The notes beneath the pieces are model-generated. The model did no database searches. It saw nothing but the letters and a program-made list of their open reading frames with translations, and was not told the DNA's origin. Positions 50,701 to 61,379 of a DNA stretch of 64,000 nucleotides are shown piece after piece. This DNA comes from Actinobacillus arthritidis (GTDB lineage: Bacteria > Pseudomonadota > Gammaproteobacteria > Enterobacterales > Pasteurellaceae): contig NZ_CP103833.1 in the NCBI RefSeq assembly GCF_029774155.1, positions 2,202,747 to 2,266,746 on the forward strand, given 5' to 3'. The translations under genes were made by a program, and so were the position numbers. Within the stretch, counting starts at the first letter, position 1. Each line of letters starts with the position of its first letter.

Positions 50701-51669
50701 TTTGGTTTAGCAGATGATAATGGCAATACAGTGACAGAAAATCTTGGAAAAACTATCCAAGTGAAAGGTGACGGTAATGTGAAAACAACTGTAACTGGTA
50801 AGTCACTCACAGTAGGCTTAAACAAGGATGTTGACTTAGGCAAAGACGGAAGCTTAACAACTGGTGGTACGAAAGTATCAGACAAAGGTGTAAGTTTTAC
50901 TGATTCACTAGTGAATTTAACCAGCAATGGTTTAGATAACGGTGGTAACAAAGTTATTAACGTAAAAGCGGGTGATGTAAGTGAAACCAGTACAGATGCT
51001 GTAAACGGTAGCCAATTACACGCAACTAACCAAAATGTAACAAACCTTCAAAATACTGTTGCGAAAGGTTGGAACATTGAGGCTGATAAGGTTTATGGCT
51101 CAACAGGTGAAGTGATTGGTAAATCAAAAGCTAATGTTGCGATGGGAGATACCGTTGCGGTTAAAGCAGGCAATAACATTGAGATTACTCAAGATGGTAA
51201 AAACATTGCAATTGCAACTTCTGTAAATCCAAACTTTGATAGTGTGAAAATTGGTAAAGGTAGCAATACCGCAATAATTAGCACAACTGAAGATGGTGCA
51301 ATTAAGGTTGCTAATGCAAATGGTGGTCCAACTCGTATTACCAATGTTGCGGCAGGTAAGAAGGATAATGATGCTGTAAATGTGGCACAATTAAAAGGTG
51401 CAGTAAGTAGCATTAGTCATAATATCAATAAAGTTGATAAAGACTTACGTGCTGGTATTGCAGGAGCAATGGTCGCTGGTAACTTATATCATGTAACGAT
51501 ACCAGGTAAATCAATGATCTCTGCAGGTATTGGTACTTATAAAAACCAAGGTGCAGTAGCAGTAGGTTATTCACGTTTATCGGATAACGGTAAGATTGGT
51601 GTGAAATTCTCTGTAAACACTAATACACGTGGTGACTCCGGTGCGGCAAGTGTAGGTTATCAGTGGTAA
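41723..51669 (+). CDS. Giant trimeric autotransporter adhesin, three frameshifts
   Basis: A type Vc (YadA/Hsf-like) adhesin of about 3,315 residues. The N terminus is an extended signal peptide (MNKIFKVIWNHATQSMVVVS, hydrophobic core, cleavage after DAHA). Next is a YadA-like head built of AIG-type repeats (SVAVGTNATITGG, STAIGNDSQATG, ATAIGTNTTASG, SIALGSNAKVES), then necks and Trp-ring motifs (GWNIAANGTN), eight long repeated modules (about 44.0-50.3 kb), a final stalk and a YadA membrane anchor (VAGNLYHVTIPGKSMISAGI ... ASVGYQW). Frames break at about 42808-42812 and 43945-43950 (each repaired by one G, GCGCA to GCGGCA) and at about 43665. The remaining 2,560-residue frame is open. An AAGGAC ribosome site precedes the ATG. 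It should trimerise on the surface and bind host matrix or cells; the ligand is unknown. Confidence 0.92.
43965..50280 (+). repeat. Eight tandem modules of about 790 bp in the adhesin stalk
   Basis: A fixed landmark (AAGAAAAAACTGAATGA) recurs at 44401, 45187, 45976, 46759, 47548, 48343, 49138 and 49930, so the periods are 786, 789, 783, 789, 795, 795 and 792 bases, all in frame. Each module of 261-265 residues carries, in order, a collagen-like Gly-X-Y segment (GKDGVDGVDGSVGAKGKDG and GSIGLTGPKG), a second GQPGVDGQPGET segment, an IKKKLNETLAIKGKL domain, GNTVIDGNGITI, a neck (TDAVNVSQL) and a Trp ring (AGWNIA). Modules differ by exchange of blocks (see findings). Confidence 0.93.
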
Positions 51670-51696
51670 TCACTAACTTGTAGCAAGCAATAATAA

Positions 51697-51727
51697 AAAC
51701 CTCAGTTCGAAAGAACTGAGGTTTTTT
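51697..51727 (+). terminator. Terminator of the trimeric adhesin
   Basis: AAACCTCAGTTC (51697-51708) pairs perfectly with GAACTGAGGTTT (51713-51724), tetraloop GAAA, followed by T. It lies 28 bases past the stop. Confidence 0.9.
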
Positions 51728-51790
51728 TATGAGGAAAATTTGCAAAAAATCAGTGAAATTTGACCGCTTGTCAGGTCATCGGAAAACAAA

Positions 51791-51815
51791 AAAGCACGAG
51801 CTAAACTCGTGCTTT
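51791..51815 (-). terminator. Terminator of lolE
   Basis: AAAGCACGAG (51791-51800) pairs with CTCGTGCTTT (51806-51815), five-base loop, and on the minus strand leads into TTTTTTG. It lies 13 bases past the lolE stop. Confidence 0.8.
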
Positions 51816-51827
51816 GCCATATCAAAG

Positions 51828-53078
51828 TTAATGACCGCTTAATACTTTCGCCGGTTCTAATTTTGCCGCTCGGGTTGCCGGATAGAGACTGGCGAATAGG
51901 CTTAAAACAATGGTGGCGATTAACACATAAGCGACATCTTGCCAGTGTAGTTCGCTTGGAAGGAAGTCAACAAAATAAACACCGTCAGATAACAATTTGA
52001 TGCCAAAAAATCCTTCAATCGCTTTAATCATTGCAGTTAAATTCAGCGACAATATCACACCGAGTATAATCCCAGCCAACGCCCCTTTCATTCCGGACAA
52101 TAATCCATACCATAGAAAAATACGTTTGATAAAACCATTATTAGCACCAAGCGTGCGCATAATTGCAATATCGCCTTGCTTATCTTTTACTGCCATAATT
52201 AGTGTCGAAATAATATTAAAACACGCCACGCCGATTACTAATACCATTGCGATATACATCACGGTGCGTACCAGCTGAATATCGTTATACATATAGCCGA
52301 ATTTTTCAATCCAAGTGTTGAGGTACAGCGGTTGATTAAAGTTGGCAAGTTCCGGCATTTGCGGCTCTTGTACTTTAAACGGTGCTTTTAATGCTAACTC
52401 AATACCCGAATATTCATTTGGTTGATATTCCAATAACTCTTGGGCTTTTTCAATTGGTAATAACGCATAGCTATGGTCGAGTTGCCCCTCCAGTTTCAGT
52501 ACGCCGGTTACCGGTAAGCTGAAACGTAACGGTTGAGCCAATTTGCCGTCCTCGGTCGGTTGTGGCAATAATAGCGTGACTTCATCACCTGCGGTCACTT
52601 CCAAATCTTTAGCAATACCGGCACCAAGAATTAAGCCACCTTGTTGATGGAACGCTTGCCATTGCTCACTCGGAATATAATGGCTAAGCGAACTGACTTT
52701 ATCTTGCTTAACCGGATCAACGCCTCGAACTTGGGCGATTTTCAGTTGCGTACCGTTTTCAATCAAGCCGGTAAAGCTGACGAAGGGCGAAGAAGCGGTC
52801 ACATTTGGATTACTATTTGCAAGATTTTCCAGTTTTTTACCCGCTTGTATCGGTGCGTTTTCATTGCCATTGTAGGAATACAGCTCAGCGTGTGGAACAA
52901 CGGAAAGCACCCGCTGATTTAGTTCCCGCTCGAAACCGTTCATCGCACTTAAGCCGATAATTAATACCGCTACACCAAGTGCAATCCCAATACTGGAAAA
53001 TAGTGAGATCAACGAAACTAGCCGATTTTTTTGTTTGCCTCGTTGATAACGCCAGCTAATAAAAAAAGGGGTATTCAT
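51828..53078 (-). CDS. lolE: Lipoprotein release ABC permease LolE
   Basis: One of two permeases of the LolCDE complex, which extracts mature lipoproteins from the inner membrane for transfer to LolA. It has 416 residues: an N-terminal helix (VSLISLFSSIGIALGVAVLI), a large periplasmic domain, and three C-terminal helices with the conserved DKQGDIAIMRTLGANNGFIK coupling region. The start codon abuts the lolD stop. I assign LolE rather than LolC because it is the permease downstream of lolD. Confidence 0.9.
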   Translation of the reverse strand: MNTPFFISWRYQRGKQKNRLVSLISLFSSIGIALGVAVLIIGLSAMNGFERELNQRVLSVVPHAELYSYNGNENAPIQAGKKLENLANSNPNVTASSPFVSFTGLIENGTQLKIAQVRGVDPVKQDKVSSLSHYIPSEQWQAFHQQGGLILGAGIAKDLEVTAGDEVTLLLPQPTEDGKLAQPLRFSLPVTGVLKLEGQLDHSYALLPIEKAQELLEYQPNEYSGIELALKAPFKVQEPQMPELANFNQPLYLNTWIEKFGYMYNDIQLVRTVMYIAMVLVIGVACFNIISTLIMAVKDKQGDIAIMRTLGANNGFIKRIFLWYGLLSGMKGALAGIILGVILSLNLTAMIKAIEGFFGIKLLSDGVYFVDFLPSELHWQDVAYVLIATIVLSLFASLYPATRAAKLEPAKVLSGH

Positions 53079-53757
53079 TAATCTGCCTCACTTAATACAC
53101 CATCTCGCATCACAAAGCGGCGAGCTAATTTATTTGCCAAATTTAAGTCGTGAGTGACCAACAAAAAGGCGATATTTTGTTCGGCATTCAATTGTTTGAT
53201 CAGATCAAAAATACTTTCGGTGGTTTTTTGGTCGAGGTTACCGGTCGGTTCATCGGCTAATACGAGTGCCGGATTATTAACTAACGCACGGGCAATCGCC
53301 ACACGTTGGCGTTCGCCACCGGAAAGTGCTGAAGGACGATGGGTAATTCGGTGCGATAATCCGACCGCTTGTAGCATTTTTTCGGCACGATCGCGTACTT
53401 CGCTTTTATTTTGATTACCGATTAGCATTGGCATCATCACGTTTTCAAGCGCAGTAAAATCCGCCATTAAGTGATGGAATTGGTAAACGAAGCCGAGATT
53501 TTGGTTACGCAGTTGCGCCAGTTTATTCGCACTTAATTTTTGCGCGATTGTTGTTTAATCCAAACTTCGCCGGAACTCGGTTGATCTAAACCGCCAAGCG
53601 TATGTAATAGGGTACTTTTGCCTGAACCGGATGAGCCGACAATTGCTACTAATTCACCGCTATTCATCGAAAATGAAACGTCTTTGAGGACTTGCACCTT
53701 TTGGTTGCCCTCATCATAAAATTTGCTGATATTTTCACAGCGTAATAATTCGGTCAT
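53078..53757 (-). CDS. lolD: Lipoprotein release ATPase LolD, frameshifted
   Basis: This is the ATPase of LolCDE. The start at 53757 ([20 protein letters not shown]) is chosen by homology; 16 further codons upstream are in a repeat. Walker A is [19 protein letters not shown], the signature [15 protein letters not shown], Walker [12 protein letters not shown], and the switch His in [10 protein letters not shown]. The frame breaks at about 53541-53547; one added G (TCGCGCAA to TCGGCGCAA) gives [20 protein letters not shown] and [14 protein letters not shown], restoring about 226 residues. Essential in Gram-negatives, so a sequence error is likely. Confidence 0.92.
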
Positions 53758-53792
53758 ATTGTTTTTATCTTTATTTAAGTGGAAATATTTAG

Positions 53793-53864
53793 AACCACAG
53801 AACACACTGAATACTCAGAAATCATTGCATTTTATTTTCCGTGTTATCTGTGTATTCCGTGGTT
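53793..53864. repeat. Intergenic inverted repeat between lolC and lolD
   Basis: AACCACAGAACACACTGAAT and following bases (53793-53820) face an imperfect complement ending TGTGTATTCCGTGGTT (about 53836-53864). Core TATTCCGTGG is shared with elements at 16.25 and 32.1 kb. It stands in the 111 bases between two genes of one expected operon. Confidence 0.6.
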
Positions 53865-53868
53865 GAAA

Positions 53869-55041
53869 TTATTCATATCTCAATGCCTGAGCCGGTTCGA
53901 TTTTTGCCGCTCGGTATGCAGGATAAAGGGTACAAACCAATGACAACACAATCGAAGTCACGATAATGGTTGCCACCTGCATTGGCGAAATTAGTGTCGG
54001 TAGATGAATATTCGGATTGAGTAACGCCACAATCTCATCTAAATTGAGCGTGATAACCGTACCGATAATGCCACCCAAAATCGAACCGATTACGCCGACA
54101 ATCGCACCTTGGAAAATAAAAATTTGTGTTACTTGTCGTTTAGTTAAACCTTGGGTTTGTAAGATGGCGATTTCACCTTGTTTATCCACCACCATCAGAC
54201 TGAGTGAAGTCACGATATTGGAAATAGCAACGATAATGATCAGGCTGATCAATAAACCCATCATATTTTTTTCCATACGAACCGCTTGGAAAAATTCGCC
54301 TTTTTGTTCTCGCCAATCGCTGATTTTGTAGCTATTTGCATCGAAATGTTGGCTAAGTTCGGTAACTTGGAACGGATCTTGCAAATATAGACGCATACCT
54401 TGCACTTGGTCTTCGGTTATCCGCAGTAAACGTCCAACATCGGTAAGATTGGCAAAAAGAGTATATTCACTTGCTTCATTGTTGCTGTGATAAATACCAA
54501 CCACGTTAAATAAACGCTGAACCGGTACACGTCCCATCGGCGTATATTGACTGTTTTCGGTAATCATCAAGCGGATCTTTTCGCCAGTACCGATATTCAA
54601 CTTATTTGCAAGGCGTGAACCGATCAATACATTAAATTCACCTTGTGGTAAGAGCGTTTTAATATCTTCGCCAATCAACATTGGATCGTCACTTTCATTC
54701 TCAACACCGAGTAATTGACCGGCATTGATTCCTTGCTGGCTTTGGATAATGACATTCGCTTTATTAATCGCTACGCTTTTACTTGCAAATGCCGGTAAAT
54801 TAAGTGATTGATTCTTATCGAAATGTCCTTCTTGTGGTAATACAATGGCGTGCGGCAGTGTTGAAAGCAAATTGCGCTTTTGCATATTCTCCAAGCCGTT
54901 CATTACCGACAGTACGATCACTAATGCCATCACGCCAAGCACGATCCCGAAACTTGCCAAATTGGTGACTAAGCGCCCGAAGCGATCGGCACTTTTAGAA
55001 CGCCAATAGCGAAAGGCAATAAAAAGAGTTGTTAAATTCAT
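53869..55041 (-). CDS. lolC: Lipoprotein release ABC permease LolC
   Basis: The first permease of LolCDE, 390 residues. It has an N-terminal helix (NLASFGIVLGVMALVIVLSV), a periplasmic domain, and three C-terminal helices with DKQGEIAILQTQGLTKRQVT. LolC and LolE share this layout and LolD lies between them. The coding sequence is complete, and AGGTATAA-like sequence precedes the start only weakly. Confidence 0.9.
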   Translation of the reverse strand: MNLTTLFIAFRYWRSKSADRFGRLVTNLASFGIVLGVMALVIVLSVMNGLENMQKRNLLSTLPHAIVLPQEGHFDKNQSLNLPAFASKSVAINKANVIIQSQQGINAGQLLGVENESDDPMLIGEDIKTLLPQGEFNVLIGSRLANKLNIGTGEKIRLMITENSQYTPMGRVPVQRLFNVVGIYHSNNEASEYTLFANLTDVGRLLRITEDQVQGMRLYLQDPFQVTELSQHFDANSYKISDWREQKGEFFQAVRMEKNMMGLLISLIIIVAISNIVTSLSLMVVDKQGEIAILQTQGLTKRQVTQIFIFQGAIVGVIGSILGGIIGTVITLNLDEIVALLNPNIHLPTLISPMQVATIIVTSIVLSLVCTLYPAYRAAKIEPAQALRYE

Positions 55042-55082
55042 AGTTTATATTGTTAGCTATTTATACCTAATACTCAAAAAGC

Positions 55083-55139
55083 AAGCGGTCAAATTTACCG
55101 AATTTTTTGCAAATTTTCGCTAATTTTAAACCGCTTGTA
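55083..55139. terminator. Uptake-signal inverted pair between lolC and the dehydrogenase gene
   Basis: AAGCGGTCAAATTT (from 55083) faces AATTTTAAACCGCTT (to about 55138) with AT-rich sequence between. It would end the dehydrogenase transcript on the minus strand, upstream of lolC. Confidence 0.5.
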
Positions 55140-55170
55140 TCTTTTAGGAATCAGGCTATTTCGTGGAATA

Positions 55171-56121
55171 TTATTTCCCGTTGAGTACAAATTCTTCCAT
55201 ATTTTGCGTCACTTTATTTACTAAAGTGGTGACTGCCGAATCGCTTGCCCACGCAACGTGTGGGGTAATTAATAAATTCGGTAAGCGTTTTGCCGCCTGC
55301 ATTAACGGATTGTCTTTTTCCGGCGGTTCTTTGACTAATACGTCCAACGCCGCTCCGGCAATTTTGCCGTTCTCTAAAGCATCTAATAATGCCGCTTCAT
55401 CTACTAATGGACCTCTGCCGGTATTAATTAAATAAGCGGTCGGTTTCATTAATGCTAAGGTTTCGGCGTTAATCAGGTTTTGAGTTGAATCGGTGAGCGG
55501 GCAATGCAATGAAATAACATCCGCTTGCTTGAATACTTCTTCAAAAGCGGTATAACCGTCACGAATTTTGGTTACGCCTTTATGCTCTGCAAAAATTACC
55601 TTCATTCCAACCGCTTGTGCTAGGCGGGCCACTTCCGAACCGGTATTACCTTTGCCGAAAATACCTAGGGTTGAGCCGCGAATATCGGTTACCGGATAAT
55701 CAACATAACAGAATTGCCCGCAAGTTGCCCAGCGATCCGAGGTAATTTGATCACGGTGATAACTGATTAAGCTGTGTTTTAACGCAAAAATCATACCTAA
55801 AACGTGTTCCGGTACTGTTGTAGTGGAATAGCCGGTCACGTTTTTGACTGCAATACCTAATTCTTTTGTCGCGACTAAATCGACGTTATTAGTACCGGTG
55901 GCGGTAATTGCGATTAATTTCAGTTTCGGCAATTGAGCCAGTAATTCTCTGCCGAGTAATACTTTGCTGGTCACGATAATATCCGCATCTTTCGCACGCT
56001 CAAAAGTTTGTGAAGCATCGGTACTATCGTATTCCGTCCAAGTATGAGGAAAAGAAGGGCGAGGAATTTCGTGGGTGGGTACACCGGTTTTATCCAGAAA
56101 AACGATATTAAGTGCAGTCAT
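55171..56121 (-). CDS. D-2-hydroxyacid dehydrogenase (glycerate dehydrogenase-like)
   Basis: A 316-residue NAD-dependent D-isomer-specific 2-hydroxyacid dehydrogenase. Catalytic residues are visible: Arg in TGTNNVDLVATKELG region context, the nucleotide loop LGIFGKGNTGSEVARLAQAV, LINTGRGPLVDEAALLDAL, Glu in LVKEPPEKDNP and His in LLITPHVAWAS. Similarity to HprA (hydroxypyruvate/glycerate reduction) is likely, but the substrate cannot be fixed by eye. It lies 55 bases after kdsA on the same strand. Confidence 0.87.
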   Translation of the reverse strand: MTALNIVFLDKTGVPTHEIPRPSFPHTWTEYDSTDASQTFERAKDADIIVTSKVLLGRELLAQLPKLKLIAITATGTNNVDLVATKELGIAVKNVTGYSTTTVPEHVLGMIFALKHSLISYHRDQITSDRWATCGQFCYVDYPVTDIRGSTLGIFGKGNTGSEVARLAQAVGMKVIFAEHKGVTKIRDGYTAFEEVFKQADVISLHCPLTDSTQNLINAETLALMKPTAYLINTGRGPLVDEAALLDALENGKIAGAALDVLVKEPPEKDNPLMQAAKRLPNLLITPHVAWASDSAVTTLVNKVTQNMEEFVLNGK

Positions 56122-56138
56122 AGAGGCTCCTTAAATTT

Positions 56139-56170
56139 TTACCACGAGAAGTGATGACTCCCCGTGGTAA
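56139..56170 (-). terminator. Stem-loop after kdsA
   Basis: TTACCACG (56139-56146) pairs with CGTGGTAA (56163-56170); on the minus strand the stem is followed by AAAATTTAAGG, a weak tail. It may reduce read-through from kdsA into the dehydrogenase gene. Its CCACG/CGTGG arms recall the dispersed repeat family. Confidence 0.5.
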
Positions 56171-56176
56171 TAGGTA

Positions 56177-57785
<1,609 letters not shown>

Positions 57786-57795
57786 AATATAGCCT

Positions 57796-58662
57796 TTAAT
57801 GTAATCTACTTTCTTTACTCTTTTGCTCTAAACCTTTCATTTCGAGTTTAAGCATTACGGCAGAAGGATCTTCCGGACATTGATCGATAAAATAGCTGAG
57901 ATCTTCATAAGCCGCTTGGAAACAGTCCATACTGGCTAGCACCATACCACGATCACGAATTTCATACGGATCTTCCGGGCTGAATACTAAACGATATTCA
58001 ATTAAACGTAAGGTTTCTTCATATTTCCCTTCACGAGTGAGTGCCATTTTAAACACGGTTTCTACTCGTTCCAATAATTCTGAAGGTTTTGCTTGGCGGA
58101 GTAATTCAGGGGTAAGCTCCGTACCGTAACCGATTTCGCCCTCAAGCCATTTAGTGAGTAATTCCAATGGCATAAAACTACCGTCCCACGGATTAATAAA
58201 ACGCACGGTTGTTTTACCTTTTTCATCTTTCATCTCGGCACGCAGAATTAACTGAGTCGGGAAATTGACCGGATAAATCGGTAAATCAAGAGAAGCGGCT
58301 AAATAAAGCACGATTGCTCCAACCGAAACCGGCATACCGGAATGTGTGCGAATCACTTTATTCAGTAACAGGTTATCCGTATGGAAATATTGCTGATAAT
58401 GACAATGGAATCCCCACTCTTGATAAACTAATGTGAGTAATTGCTGGATTCGCTCCGCATCAGATTCTGCATTCACTTGATAACGTGCTTTTTTTACTAG
58501 CGCCGACATTAAGCCGAAAACCTGCGGTTCACTGAGTGAATCATCCACCAATAACGTTAAGCGGACCATTTCACGATATAAATATTTCTGTAATTCTTTC
58601 GGGCTGATTTCAACTTTCGGCAGATCTAATTCTTTTAACAGTTCTTCAATCACATCGTCCAT
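57796..58662 (-). CDS. sirB1: SirB1 family protein (transglutaminase-like/TPR)
   Basis: A 288-residue protein of the SirB1/YchA (UPF0162) family, with a transglutaminase-like N-terminal part (SGMPVSVGAIVLYLAASLDL, FPTQLILRAEM) and C-terminal tetratricopeptide-like repeats (EETLRLIEYRLVFSPEDPYE). Its function is not well known. In enterics it lies with prmC, prfA and kdsA, as here; it abuts prmC with no gap. Confidence 0.85.
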   Translation of the reverse strand: MDDVIEELLKELDLPKVEISPKELQKYLYREMVRLTLLVDDSLSEPQVFGLMSALVKKARYQVNAESDAERIQQLLTLVYQEWGFHCHYQQYFHTDNLLLNKVIRTHSGMPVSVGAIVLYLAASLDLPIYPVNFPTQLILRAEMKDEKGKTTVRFINPWDGSFMPLELLTKWLEGEIGYGTELTPELLRQAKPSELLERVETVFKMALTREGKYEETLRLIEYRLVFSPEDPYEIRDRGMVLASMDCFQAAYEDLSYFIDQCPEDPSAVMLKLEMKGLEQKSKESRLH

Positions 58663-59533
58663 TTATTTTGCCTTTCTCACTGCTTTAGTTAAGCGGTCAT
58701 TACCGCCGTAATCTTGGAATGATTCGATATCATCCCATTGATATTGTTTGAAAATTTGTTGAACCGCTTGGGCTTGTTGCCAACCGTGTTCCAACATTAA
58801 TGCGCCGTTATCAACTAAGTAAAGCGGTGCGTTTTGGATAATTTTTTGCAAATCACTTAAACCGTTCTGCTCAGCAACAAGAGCAGAGAGCGGTTCAAAA
58901 CGTACATCGCCATATTTCAAATTTTCATCGTGTTGATCAATATAAGGTGGATTGCTCACAATAAGATCAAATTGCTGATTTTCAAGAGCAGAGAACCAAT
59001 CGCTTTGTAAAAAACTGACGTTGCTAAAACCTAAATGTTGGCGATTGGTTTCGGCAAGTGCAACCGCTTCCGCTTTAAAATCTACACCGAGAATTTCGGA
59101 TTGTTTTCCAAGTTCCGAAGCCAAAGCTAAAGCGATAGCACCGGTTCCTGTACCAAGATCTAAGATTCGTAAAGTCTGCTGAATTTCCAACCGCTTGTAG
59201 GCCCAATCCAAAGCGACTTCAACCAAACGTTCTGTATCCGGACGAGGAATTAACGTATGCGGCGAAACTTTCAATGGCAATGACCAAAATTCTTTTCACC
59301 TAAAATATATGCCATCGGCTCGCCTTGTAAACGACGAGTTAATAATTGCTCAAGCTCCGCCAATTCTGTTTGCTTCAGCTCGGTTTCGCCAAATGCAAAA
59401 ATTGCAGATTTTGTGCGTTTTGTGACCGCTTGCAAAAGTAGATTGGCATCGGTTTTAGGATTCAGATAAGGATCTTGGGCAATATTGGCATTAAGTGCGC
59501 TATTGCCTGATCAAGCCATTGAGTATAGTTCAT
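58663..59533 (-). CDS. prmC: Release factor glutamine methyltransferase PrmC, two frameshifts
   Basis: PrmC methylates the glutamine of the GGQ motif in release factors, including PrfA encoded just upstream. The start at 59533 (MNYTQWLDQAIA) reads on after one added G at about 59496-59502 (GCGCAC to GCGGCAC) as LNANIAQDPYLNPKTDANLL and GEPMAYILGEKNF; one more T at about 59286-59290 gives WSLPLKVSPHTLIPRPDTER. The remainder has ILDLGTGTGAIALALASE and the catalytic NPPY in DLIVSNPPYIDQHD. About 290 residues. Confidence 0.92.
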
Positions 59534-59537
59534 TCGG

Positions 59538-60077
59538 TTATTTGGTTGAGCGAACACAAAGTCCGGTACGATCTGTGCCGGCGACATTTTGTTTAATACT
59601 GAAGGCATTGCCTGCAAAATTACTGATCGCAATATTTAGCGGTTTTTGTTCTGCTTTTGCTAGCTGATTAGTAATCGCTTCGTAGTATTTTTGTTCGGTA
59701 TTACGTAAAGTTTTATCTGTTTTTAATGCTTGTTGAATTTCAGCTCGGTGAGAACGACTAATATTTCCGTCCATAAATTTGTAAGTAAGCGTTTTATTCT
59801 CATAAGACCAAGTACCGTTACGTTTTACATCATATTGGAATAACGGTTTTTCATTCGGTAACATCACTTTGCCCAAATAAGTTGCTTTGCCATCTTCCGC
59901 TAAAGTCACGTTGTTGCTGGTTGCGATATTTCCGCCATCCATACGACATTCCCAATCACCGATAAAACTTTTTGATGTTACGGTTTCAGACGTTGCTACT
60001 GCTGTTGATGTTTGCGTATTTTGATGAGAACAAGTCGCGATTAAGGTGACAGTCGCCGCTAAAATAATTTTTTTCAT
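59538..60077 (-). CDS. Predicted exported protein between prfA and prmC
   Basis: A 179-residue exported protein I cannot assign. The start at 60077 gives a signal peptide (MKKIILAATVTLIATC). If it is a lipoprotein, the lipobox IATC is atypical because Thr precedes the Cys. The mature part begins with a Ser/Thr-rich linker, then FIGDWECRMDGGNIATSN, which recalls small beta-barrel domains that sense or scaffold envelope components, and it has two further cysteines (WECRM and GLCVRS). The stop is four bases before the prmC ATG, so it is cotranscribed with prmC. Confidence 0.7.
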   Translation of the reverse strand: MKKIILAATVTLIATCSHQNTQTSTAVATSETVTSKSFIGDWECRMDGGNIATSNNVTLAEDGKATYLGKVMLPNEKPLFQYDVKRNGTWSYENKTLTYKFMDGNISRSHRAEIQQALKTDKTLRNTEQKYYEAITNQLAKAEQKPLNIAISNFAGNAFSIKQNVAGTDRTGLCVRSTK

Positions 60078-60144
60078 ATTTGCTTTCCAAAAATAAAATA
60101 TCAATAAAATAAAAAGAGGAGGGCAAATACTGCCCTCATAAAGG

Positions 60145-61227
60145 TTAAGCCTGCTCGGAAAGCGCGACTAATTGATCCGCTTGGTATTCGGTAATAATCG
60201 GCTGAATTAACTCATCAATTTTACCGTTCATTACTTCATCTAAGCGGTAAACGGTTAAGTTGATACGGTGATCGGTAACACGACCTTGTGGGTAGTTGTA
60301 GGTACGAATCTTATCCGAACGGTCACCTGAGCCAAGTAAGTTACGGCGAGTATCCGCTTGTTCCGCCGCTTGACGTTCTTGCTCTACTTGAACAATACGA
60401 GAAGCTAACACCGCAAGTGCTTTCGCTTTGTTTTTGTGCTGTGAACGTTCGTCTTGGCACTCTACTACGATGCCGGTCGGAATGTGTGTGATACGTACCG
60501 CAGAATCGGTGGTATTAACGTGCTGACCGCCGGCACCTGATGAGCGATAAGTATCAATACGTAAATCCGCTGGGTTGATTTCCGGCATTTCAGATTCCGG
60601 TAATTCTGGCATTACTGCAACCGTACACGCCGAGGTGTGGATACGACCTTGTGATTCGGTTTTCGGTACACGTTGTACGCGGTGACCGCCCGATTCGAAT
60701 TTAAGTTGACCGTATACACCTTCACCGCTGATTTTAACGATGATTTCTTTATATCCGCCTTGTTCACTTTCGTTAGCAGACATTTCTTCGATTCTCCAGC
60801 GTTTGCTTTCACAATAACGGCTGTACATACGATATAAATCACCGGCGAAAATACCTGCTTCGTCACCACCCGTGCCGGCACGAATTTCTAAGAATGCGTT
60901 GTATTCGTCATTCGGATCTTTCGGCAGTAATAGAATTTGTAAGTGTTGTTCCAGATTTTCGATTTCGGTTTTATTTTCCGCAATTTCTTCCGCCGCCATA
61001 TCTTTCATATCCGGATCGTCAAGCAGAATTTGTGCTTCTTCGATATCGTTATTTAATTTTTTCCAACGATTGAAAGTGGTCACCACTTCTTCAAGTTGTG
61101 AATATTCTTTTGAATAAGCACGGAATTTATCCTGATCGTTAATCACGGACGGATCGCCTAATAGGGCTTGCAATTCCTCATGACGTTCGCTCAGGCTTTC
61201 TAATTTATTAATAATAGAGTCTTTCAT
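60145..61227 (-). CDS. prfA: Peptide chain release factor 1
   Basis: RF1 ends translation at UAA and UAG. It has 360 residues. The GGQ motif is in [20 protein letters not shown]; upstream are [19 protein letters not shown] and the codon-recognition region after [20 protein letters not shown]. It is the first gene of the run with the exported protein, prmC, sirB1, fic and kdsA. Confidence 0.96.
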   Translation of the reverse strand: MKDSIINKLESLSERHEELQALLGDPSVINDQDKFRAYSKEYSQLEEVVTTFNRWKKLNNDIEEAQILLDDPDMKDMAAEEIAENKTEIENLEQHLQILLLPKDPNDEYNAFLEIRAGTGGDEAGIFAGDLYRMYSRYCESKRWRIEEMSANESEQGGYKEIIVKISGEGVYGQLKFESGGHRVQRVPKTESQGRIHTSACTVAVMPELPESEMPEINPADLRIDTYRSSGAGGQHVNTTDSAVRITHIPTGIVVECQDERSQHKNKAKALAVLASRIVQVEQERQAAEQADTRRNLLGSGDRSDKIRTYNYPQGRVTDHRINLTVYRLDEVMNGKIDELIQPIITEYQADQLVALSEQA

Positions 61228-61313
61228 TGTTCGATTTATATCTGTTTATATTGAGTGAAAAATGGTGCGATTATAGCTGAAAATGCAAAAAATTGCTTGT
61301 AGTAAAAAATAAT

Positions 61314-61355
61314 AAGCGGTCGAATTTCACAATTTTTTTGTAAAATTTAACCGCC
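61314..61355. terminator. Uptake-signal inverted pair upstream of prfA
   Basis: AAGCGGTCGAATTTCACA (from 61314) faces TGTAAAATTTAACCGCC (to about 61353), an imperfect stem with a T-rich loop. It lies past the rhodanese stop on the minus strand and probably ends that transcript. Confidence 0.55.
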
Positions 61356-61379
61356 TATATATTTTGTGAGTTCGGGAGA

